DNA of 62,169 bases from Desulfomonilia bacterium. GTDB taxonomy: Bacteria; Desulfobacterota; Desulfomonilia; UBA1062. Each line of letters begins with the position of its first letter. Positions within the stretch are counted from its first letter, which is position 1. A program made the translations under genes and the position numbers. Below the pieces are notes generated by a model. It saw only the letters and a list, made by a program, of their open reading frames with translations, made no database searches and was not told where the DNA came from. This document shows positions 1 to 7,200 of this stretch, in pieces. Where the stretch lies: contig DATCTV010000019.1 in NCBI GenBank assembly GCA_036567785.1, forward strand, positions 1 to 62,169, given 5' to 3'.

Positions 1-14
1 GTTGTTGCTTCCAC
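1..14 (-). CDS. 5' end of a truncated gene at the window edge
   Basis: Only the first four codons lie in the window. A GTG at 14 (minus strand) is preceded, six bases upstream, by a perfect AAAGGAGG (complement of 21-28). An in-frame ATG at 35 lacks such a site. The gene follows the tiny gene at 83-304 on the same strand, so the two probably form an operon. In other genomes I recall comparable tiny genes near DUF2924 and recombinase genes; whether this one is such a gene cannot be told from four codons. Confidence 0.35.
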
Positions 15-82
15 CCGAAACCTCCTTTGCTTCATGGGCTTCGCCCCGGCGGACGGCCCGTCCGCACCGCAATCTCAGGGCG

Positions 83-304
83 TTAACTCGTGAATGAATG
101 AAGGCTTCGGTGGCCCGGAATATCAAGGCGAATCGAAGTAAACGCCTCAGATTCTTCAACTTGCGCTACATGCTCTGCCCCACTGCCGGAATCTGGGGCG
201 ATTCGGCGTCCGTTTCGATGGCGCATGTAACCCCGGGCCAGGATCGCGGCGATCTCCGATATCACCTCTTCAAGTGAGGTGGGGACGTGTTCGTTGTCCG
301 GCAT
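83..304 (-). CDS. 73-aa hypothetical protein of the GC-rich island
   Basis: The start is ATG at 304, not the longer upstream reading frame, because AAAAGGAGG sits six bases before it (complement of 308-316). The protein is hydrophilic. It begins with an acidic stretch followed by a short amphipathic segment IAAILARGYMRHR at about residues 18-30, then a low-complexity C-terminus. I recall small proteins with an ILA-GYLRLR-like segment that sit beside DUF2924 and serine-recombinase genes in integrated elements; this is memory of a pattern, not a database result. Function unknown. The surrounding GC-rich composition and the tRNA-Asn 3' end nearby fit a mobile-element gene. No membrane segment or signal peptide is visible. 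Confidence 0.55.
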   Translation of the reverse strand: MPDNEHVPTSLEEVISEIAAILARGYMRHRNGRRIAPDSGSGAEHVAQVEESEAFTSIRLDIPGHRSLHSFTS

Positions 305-740
305 CCGGTCCTCCTTTTGCGGGAGGCCGAGGAAGGGTTCCGTCATGGATGCCGCGGGACTGGATAGGCCGGTCATCGAGAATGCCGTTGGAGCCCGTTC
401 GACACCGCCTGAAGGCGATGTCGCCGGCACCCACAACGGTCTCCGATCTCACGGCTGTTTCCGCTGTCTGGTAATCCGCTTGCACCGGACCCACTGGTCC
501 GGCTTTCGGCAGATACCTACCGGAGGGGAGTTCGAAATGTCGAAGAGGGTGCAAGGATGCAACGGGGCTGTTAAACAAGGCGGGTCAAAAAACGGAGAAC
601 GGGAGAATTCGGAAAGGACATTTTCAGTGAGCGCCCGTAACCCCCAGGGTTGCACCCGACCCCCGGACTGCGGGCTTCGAAACGGAGAATCAGGGTAAAT
701 GTGCGGGTGAACGTAACTCGGCGTGAAGACGCCGGAAAAG
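305..740. other. GC-rich stretch without a convincing gene
   Basis: This 436-base stretch is visibly GC-richer than the rest of the window. It contains reading frames on both strands, but they oppose each other and have poor composition. A small plus frame at 537-698 has GGAGGGG upstream but a protein of no recognisable character. A hairpin with a 7-bp stem lies at 485-502 and a spaced inverted repeat GGGTGCAA / TTGCACCC at 547-554 and 650-657. It probably includes the promoter of the minus-strand gene starting at 304. Confidence 0.4.
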
Positions 741-776
741 ACAAAACCCCGAGGGGGCGAACCCACGGGGTTTTGT
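741..776 (-). terminator. Terminator-like hairpin after tRNA-Asn
   Basis: ACAAAACCCCG (741-751) pairs perfectly with CGGGGTTTTGT (766-776), an 11-bp stem. On the minus strand the stem ends in TTTTGT. It lies 38 bases past the 3' end of the tRNA, where a terminator is expected. Confidence 0.55.
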
Positions 777-813
777 GCTAACAAATGACCGTCGAAATCG
801 ACGGATTGAATTT

Positions 814-888
814 TGGCTCCCCAGGTAGGACTCGAACCTACAACCCTGCGGTTAACAGCCGCATGCTCTGCCATTGAGCTACTGAGGA
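814..888 (-). tRNA. tRNA-Asn (GTT)
   Basis: The minus strand folds as a complete cloverleaf of 75 nt. The acceptor stem TCCTCAG pairs with CTGGGGA, and the anticodon stem TGCGG/CCGCA encloses loop CTGTTAA with anticodon GTT. The T arm carries GGTTCGAGTCC. The discriminator is G and CCA is encoded (814-816). The tRNA is followed by a terminator hairpin at 741-776 and then by a GC-rich stretch, the usual position of an integrated element at a tRNA 3' end. Confidence 0.95.
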
Positions 889-910
889 ACGTCGGATATA
901 TCTATGCATT

Positions 911-1921
911 CTACTTGATGTTGTCAAGACCAATTGTTTTTGTCTCTTCAAGCAGTTTATCCTGTTCCAGCAGAGGGGAAATAGCCCTTCTTATTCTTAA
1001 AACTTCATTTCGCAAATAATTGATCTGTGAGGCAAGAAACCCGAAAGAGAGTATCTGCATACCGCCCAGTATGAATATGGCCATGAACATCAGGAGAGGC
1101 CTTCCCGGGGTTAATGTATGATTCAGATAAAGGGCTAGGATATATACGCCGATGCCCAATCCTATAAGGGTCAACATGATTCCTATGATTCCAAAAAGCA
1201 GAACAGGCCTTTCGAATGCCGTGAAGATAAGGTGCGTGGCCGCTGTCGATCTGAATTTGAACTTTGAAGATCCTTTTTTCCTTGCTTTCAGAACAGCCGG
1301 AATCTCTTTTATCCTGAAACCCATTGCGATAGCCTTGGAAAGGATTTCAAGGTGTATTTCCTTGTCGTCGGATTCAAGGTCGAGGCTTTCTATTACTTCC
1401 CTTCTGTAGCATCTCACTATACAGGTAACGGTGTGTATGTCCTCTGAGATGGAAAGCCTGAGAATTCTGTTTCCGAGCTTGCTTATGAAAAGCCTGTCTC
1501 TGGGCACGCCAACGGTTGAGCCTCCCGGCATGTAGGCGCTTGCCAGAACAATATCGGTTTCTTGATCATTTTGAAGGGTGCGCACCATTTCAAGTATATA
1601 TTCAGGCTCATAGGAAAGGTCGGCATCGATGGATGCGATCAGTTCACCCCTTGACGCTTTGAAACCATACCTTAATGCCTTGCCCCTTCCTCCATTTTTC
1701 TCGTATGAGACTACTCTTACCCTTGGATTTTTATCTGCAATCTCGTGAAGTTTTTCAAGGGTTGAGTCGGTACTGCCGTCATTTACAGGCAGAATTTCAA
1801 AGGATTTACCGAGACCAGCCAATGTGGTTTCTACCCTGTCAATGGTTGACCAGACATTTGCTTCTTCATTGAACATCGGTATTATGACGCTTAAATAAGG
1901 TTTATCTGTAAGTTGTTTCAT
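911..1921 (-). CDS. Membrane-anchored family 2 glycosyltransferase
   Basis: A 336-aa protein with an N-terminal GT-A domain of the dolichyl-phosphate-mannose-synthase type. Visible are SVIIPMFNEE (11-20), NDGS (48-51), GGRGKALR (77-84) and the metal-binding D99-A-D101. The C-terminus has two membrane helices (about 240-266 and 275-297) and a basic/acidic cytoplasmic tail. Such enzymes transfer sugar from a nucleotide donor to a polyprenyl phosphate or lipid acceptor at the inner membrane; the substrate cannot be predicted. The start is ATG 1921, which gives the usual N-terminus. A TTG at 1958-1960 is in frame but adds a poor extension. No Shine-Dalgarno sequence is seen, and a TATATT box (1934-1939, minus) lies 12 bases before the ATG, so the mRNA may have almost no leader. 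It stands alone between the tRNA and a terminator. Confidence 0.85.
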   Translation of the reverse strand: MKQLTDKPYLSVIIPMFNEEANVWSTIDRVETTLAGLGKSFEILPVNDGSTDSTLEKLHEIADKNPRVRVVSYEKNGGRGKALRYGFKASRGELIASIDADLSYEPEYILEMVRTLQNDQETDIVLASAYMPGGSTVGVPRDRLFISKLGNRILRLSISEDIHTVTCIVRCYRREVIESLDLESDDKEIHLEILSKAIAMGFRIKEIPAVLKARKKGSSKFKFRSTAATHLIFTAFERPVLLFGIIGIMLTLIGLGIGVYILALYLNHTLTPGRPLLMFMAIFILGGMQILSFGFLASQINYLRNEVLRIRRAISPLLEQDKLLEETKTIGLDNIK

Positions 1922-1960
1922 GAAATTTGATTTAATATAAACAATGAAAAATTGCCACAA

Positions 1961-1990
1961 AAGAAAACCCGCCGGAAAGCGGGTTTTCTT
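1961..1990. terminator. Bidirectional-type terminator hairpin
   Basis: AAGAAAACCCGC (1961-1972) pairs perfectly with GCGGGTTTTCTT (1979-1990) around a 6-base loop. T-rich sequence follows on the plus side. It lies downstream of pbpC on the minus strand and would end the pbpC/alpha-2-macroglobulin transcript before the glycosyltransferase gene. Confidence 0.7.
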
Positions 1991-2180
1991 TTATTTTTAG
2001 TCCCTGTACAACCCTGTTCTCTGAACCATACCCATTTTTTTAAAAATCAATCAATAGCGCAGTAACAACCTACCTCTTTTTAAGCCCCCTTTGCCTATAA
2101 AAAGACCTGCACAGAGACTGATTATTTATAAAACAATAGCAGCATAATATCAATAGCTTATATTGATAAATTCAAATCTG

Positions 2181-4283
2181 TCATCTCACTACAAAGTGAA
2201 TGCTATGTGTTTCAGCCATATTATTAATAAGGGCGAGGCTGTATTGTCCTTTAGCAGGTTTCCATAACATGTAACTGCCTTTTCCTATTATCCGGCCGTT
2301 CAGTTTCCATTTATATATTGATTCCGGTTCAGCCTTGAAAAGTACCTTCTGGAATTCTTCGGGGATATCAGGGTCGATTGCCAGCACTGCGCCGTCGGTG
2401 GGGTAAGCGATGGCGGGTTTGGCATGTTTGTTTGCTGCTGATATAGTTCCAAGAGGTTCTGTTCCCTCGATGAAGACCTCTTTTCTATCAGGTTCCACAT
2501 GTCTGCCATATGATATGTCTTTTTCCATGACCCCGTCCGGCCTGATGTTATCGGCCCGGTTATCCGTAGAATGTAGATAGTTCATCACATCCAGCCAGAT
2601 AGGGGCGGCACCGCTCATGCCCGAGACATTCCACATGGGTTCGCCTGAAAAATTGCCTACCCAGACACCCACCGTATATTTTTTCGTAAAACCTATGCAC
2701 CAGTTATCCCGCATATCTTTGCTGGTACCTGTCTTCACGGCGCTGAAAAACCTTGTGGCCAGAACGTTTTCCATCGCAAAGGTGGGGCTTCTGGCCTGCC
2801 TGTCAGAAAGGATGTCAGTGATGATGTAAGATGCCTTCTCATCCATTATCCTTCTGCCTGCAGCTGAGGGTTCCCCTGGGGTTAATTTAAGGGGCAGGTA
2901 AATACCTGCATTTGCTATGGCCATATAAGCGGCTGTAAGGTCGAAAAGCGTCACGTCGGCTGAACCCAGTGCAATCGAATAGCCGTAATATTCCGGATCG
3001 TCGTTAAGGGTTGAAAAACCTGATAGCTTGAGCCTCTCAAGAAAATCTTCTTTTCCTGCAAGTTCGAGCACCCTGACCGCCGGGATATTGAGCGATGAAG
3101 CGAGGGCCGTCCTTGCAGATACATCTCCCATGTACCTGCTGGAATAGTTTTCAGGGATATACATCCCGGCCTCGGTTGGTATGTCATAAGGCGTGTCGTT
3201 TAGCAGTGACGCCGCTGTAATTATTCTTTTTTCTATGGCGAGTCCGTATAGGAAAGGTTTCAACGTGGAGCCTGCCTGCCTTTTTGCCTTTATCCCGTCG
3301 ACATACACGGCGGATGAATTGATACCGCTGTTTCCGACATAAGCCAGGATTTCGCCTGTTTTATTATCGGCAACGATTACGGCGCCGTCCCGGACATTTC
3401 TGCCCAAGAGCTCGTTTAATCTGTTCTGTAGCGAGGAGAGCGCAAATTCCTGGATGTTTTTGTTCAGGCTGCATCTTGTAGAGGTGATGCCATTTTTCAG
3501 GACCTGTCTTGCGACATGCGGGGCCAGGGCGATTTCCGCTCTGATATAATAGGGCCTGGAAACGGCCTGAAAGGCGAATTCCCTGATCTCTTCCTCATGA
3601 ACTGAGATGCCGGATAACTTTATTATCCTCCATGCCCTGTCGGCGATAGTGCCGGGGCCTGATCTGTTTCCCGGCAGCATGGCACAAAGAACAGCCGCCT
3701 CCTTCATATTAATTCCTGAAGGGTCTTTCTGGAAGATCCCTTCCGATGCGGCTCGAATTCCCTTGAGCTCTCCACGAAAGCCTGCAAGATTGAGATATGC
3801 CTCCAGTATCTGATCCTTGGTCCATGACCTTTCAAGACCGACGGCAGCCCTCATCTGTCTTAATTTCTGGGGAAGGCCTCTCCTGAAGCTTTTTTTACCC
3901 TTTTCAGGGAGTATAAATGATGCAACCTGCATCGATATTGTACTCGCCCCCCTTGATCCCCCTTTCAAGGCTGAACCTGCAACGGCAAGCCAGTCTATTC
4001 CCGAGTGCGAATAAAATCTTCTGTCTTCCGCCAGAATGACAGTGTTTTTCATTGCCTCTGAAATTGATTCCAGTTTGACCCAGTCAAGCTTCCTGACTTT
4101 TTCATCTCTCCTGATCTCGTGAATGAGAATGCCGTTCCTGTCATACAACCTTGCCTCTGAAGTGGTGTAGCCGGACCTCACCTTTTCAAAGGCAGGCATG
4201 AGAGGCTTTCCTGCAAGGAAGATAATAAAAAGGGCTGCTGCGGCAGCGATTGCTGCGGTTCCGGCTTTCAGGAAATTTTTCAC
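2181..4283 (-). CDS. pbpC: Penicillin-binding protein 1C, bifunctional
   Basis: A 700-aa peptidoglycan synthase. An N-terminal membrane anchor (about 8-24) is followed by a GT51 glycosyltransferase domain with catalytic E86 in AEDRRFYSHSG and the GASTISMQ motif (112-119). The transpeptidase domain has SxxK at S339-T-L-K342, SxN at S397-L-N399 and KTG at 517-519. The last ~90 residues match the BiPBP_C domain that is typical of PbpC, which separates it from PBP1A and PBP1B. The start ATG overlaps the stop of the upstream alpha-2-macroglobulin gene by 4 bases, so the two are translationally coupled. This pairing is conserved in many proteobacteria and is thought to link repair of the cell wall to trapping of foreign proteases in the periplasm. 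All catalytic motifs are intact. Confidence 0.95.
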   Translation of the reverse strand: MKNFLKAGTAAIAAAAALFIIFLAGKPLMPAFEKVRSGYTTSEARLYDRNGILIHEIRRDEKVRKLDWVKLESISEAMKNTVILAEDRRFYSHSGIDWLAVAGSALKGGSRGASTISMQVASFILPEKGKKSFRRGLPQKLRQMRAAVGLERSWTKDQILEAYLNLAGFRGELKGIRAASEGIFQKDPSGINMKEAAVLCAMLPGNRSGPGTIADRAWRIIKLSGISVHEEEIREFAFQAVSRPYYIRAEIALAPHVARQVLKNGITSTRCSLNKNIQEFALSSLQNRLNELLGRNVRDGAVIVADNKTGEILAYVGNSGINSSAVYVDGIKAKRQAGSTLKPFLYGLAIEKRIITAASLLNDTPYDIPTEAGMYIPENYSSRYMGDVSARTALASSLNIPAVRVLELAGKEDFLERLKLSGFSTLNDDPEYYGYSIALGSADVTLFDLTAAYMAIANAGIYLPLKLTPGEPSAAGRRIMDEKASYIITDILSDRQARSPTFAMENVLATRFFSAVKTGTSKDMRDNWCIGFTKKYTVGVWVGNFSGEPMWNVSGMSGAAPIWLDVMNYLHSTDNRADNIRPDGVMEKDISYGRHVEPDRKEVFIEGTEPLGTISAANKHAKPAIAYPTDGAVLAIDPDIPEEFQKVLFKAEPESIYKWKLNGRIIGKGSYMLWKPAKGQYSLALINNMAETHSIHFVVR

Positions 4284-7200
4284 TTATTTATCTCCATGAT
4301 GCCGCCCGGTATTTCACCATAGATATCGGGTGAATAAAGGGCCTCGACCCTGGCTGGCGGAATGTTGAACACGCCTCCACAGTTAAGCCGTATAGTGTAT
4401 TCGGTGGAGAAATTTCCTCTGGGAACGTACTCGAAATATTTTTTGATGGAATCAGCTGACCTTTCGGTGAATGCCTCGAATACAAAACCGGCGGCCTTTT
4501 CCGAACCGGTCAGGAATGAAGCTCCGAGATCGGGCTGAATAATCGATGCACCCGCAGGCACCGGGTCGTTTACGACCACCCACGTCATGTCGGTTGTCGC
4601 TTCAATTTCAAGCCTTATCCTCAGGACATCCCCGATTGAGTATCTGTCTTTATATTTCTGTTCGACAGGGGTTATAGTTTTTTTCAGGCTGTAACCAGCA
4701 TATACCGGTGACTTAGGTGAAACAGCGGCCTGAAGCAGTACTGACGCCCATGGCGAGCCTGTTCCCTCATGCGTGAGTATGAGTCTGGATATATTTTCCG
4801 GCAATGAAAAAACAAGATTGTCACCGTCGGGCTTTGTCTTCCAGTCAACAGAAAACTCCTTACCGTTCAGTGTTACTTTGGTAACACCGGCGGGTAAGGC
4901 TTTTTCGTATTTTCCGGAAAACGCATTAAAGGCCAGGGTGCCCCATGCATTTGCAGTCGTGGTATCCCATCTGCCGTTTTTCATGCGGGCTGAAAGCCCT
5001 GCCGCAAGTCTGGGTATGTCATTGTTCCAGGCCTTGTCATTCAAGACGGCAAGGATAAGGCGGGAGGCGTTTACGTCGCCTGTCACCATAAGCCACCAGA
5101 GATTGTCCATGGAATCTTCCGGCACATTCATCTGTGTTCCGCTCAGTACCAGTCTTGCCCTGAGGACTCTATTGGCTTCAGCGAGGCGTTTGTCCTTTTC
5201 CTGCAAGGTCATCCTGTTCAGTATGTTTATCCAGCTGATGATGGTCGAAGTGGGCCAGAAGACCGGATCTGTCCTTATCGTACTGATGAGCTGCGGATCG
5301 ATGTTTTCATACCTGCTTATCGCGTCGATTGCTGCGATCTTTCTTATGGTGAGGTCGGACGTCAGAAGAGGGCCTTTTTTTGATATCCTTCCTTCGGTGA
5401 ACGCTTTAAGGCCTGTAATGAGCTGTTCTTTCAGATATCCGGGTATGGCATAACCCCCCTCATGTGAAACGTTCAGGAAATATGAAGTAAGGACATCGCT
5501 TCCTTCGCACGAGCCGCACGGGAAATATTTCAGGAGAAAATCCCTGTCCATATATGAAGGCAGTTTTTTCAATATCTCATCCCAGGCTGCTTTATCCCCG
5601 AGTGAAACAGCCTTTGATACATTCTGCTCGAGACATGAGTAGGGGTACCGGGACATGTACTCTCTAACGCCTGAAAGCCCTGCCGTGATCGAAGGTTTTA
5701 AATCGATTTTCACATGGCTTTTGCCTGTGAGGGCACCCTCAGGCATTTTAATGTCGATGTCCGCTGAAGGGGCAAGTCTTGCAAGCACCGCCTGAACAGT
5801 TCTTACAGGGACTGTAGGCAGCACTTTCTGTGTGATTTTCATCCTGTCTGAGGCAGGTCCCCCTTTTTCTGCTGCCGAAACAGTGTATTCAATTCCGGAT
5901 GAACCGAAGGGCACTTTTATGTCCCATGCGGCCTCAGCAGATTGGCCCGGCTGAATATTCTTAAGTGTTATCTCCTTATATTTACCGTCGTTCTTCGCAC
6001 CGGTTGACAGATTTACCCGGATATCCATTTTTCTCTGAGTTGCATTTCTGGCGGTAAAGACCGCCCGTAAACTGTCTCCTTCACGGGCTATCAGTGGAAG
6101 GCCTGAAATGAGCATCAGGTCCTGGCTTGTCCTGACGCTTGCGCTGCCTGTGCCGAAAAGACCGGCGCCGCCCACGGCGATTGCCGCTATCCTGAATGCA
6201 GTCAGTGAATCGTTCAGGGGTATTCTGATCGATGCTTCACCGGAATCGTCAAGTTTCAGTGTCCCTTTCCACAAGAGCAATGTGTCGAAGAGATCGCGCG
6301 TAAGCTGTCTTCCACCCCCTCCGCCGTGGGGAAGCGCTTTAAGGCCGAAATGCCGTCTTCCCACGACCATTGACTGCGCCGTTGACGTTTCCACCCCGTA
6401 GCCCCTTGTCTTCATCATGGAGGAGAGAATATCCCAGCTGTCATTCGGCATGAGTTCAAGGAGTCCTTCATCGACGGCTGCTATTGACACCTCTCCGCCT
6501 TTTGCAGGGGAGAGGCTGGATGCATTCCTGACTTTGATCTTTACATCCATTACATCCCTTATCTTATATACGGTCTTGTCTGGTATCACATCGACTGTAA
6601 GCTCATGTGCCTTCCATCCAACGAGTATCCCGGATATTCCAAGCTTGTATGAGGGCTTACCGGGATCGAACATCGAAGTAGGTTTCGTACCGGGTATCCT
6701 GCCGCGAACAGCAAGAACGGAGACGAAGACATTCGGCGCATACTCGTCTTTTACCGGCAGTTCCACAAGAGGGCTTTTGCCGGAGATGTCAATTACGCGG
6801 GCGTCGATTATGCCTTCGCGCTCCATGGTTACAAGCGCCGTGGCCTCCCTGAAAGGCATCCTGACCTGAAAACGGGCAGTATCGCCCGGTTCATAAGCGG
6901 TTTTCTCCGGGATAACGTCGATCCTGTCGTCGTTAGACTGTTCGAACCACCAGTCATCTTTTCCGGCAAGCCACATGCTGGTGCTTGTCGATGCCGTGTT
7001 GCCGTTCTTATCCGTTGAATGGGCATAAAGGATTATATTTCCGGATACTGCCGATTTCCCGGTGCAGTTCATCATGCCCCTGCTGTCGGTCGAGCCATCA
7101 TAAAGTCGTCCCATATATTTTATCTCACGGACGTTCTTATAGGCATAATATCCGCCGGCCATGCGCACCCTGTGCGTGTTGTATGTTTCCTGGTAGTAAT

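Noticed and set aside
537-698. 53-codon plus frame with GGAGGGG upstream
   Set aside because: The protein has no recognisable composition or motif and lies in GC-rich sequence where open frames arise by chance. Kept as a remark only.
449-874. Long minus-strand frame overlapping the tRNA-Asn
   Set aside because: Its N-terminus is a translation of the tRNA itself, it has no ribosome-binding site, and it covers a terminator.
4773-5453. 226-codon plus frame inside the alpha-2-macroglobulin gene
   Set aside because: It is a shadow of the minus-strand gene, with no ribosome-binding site or domain.
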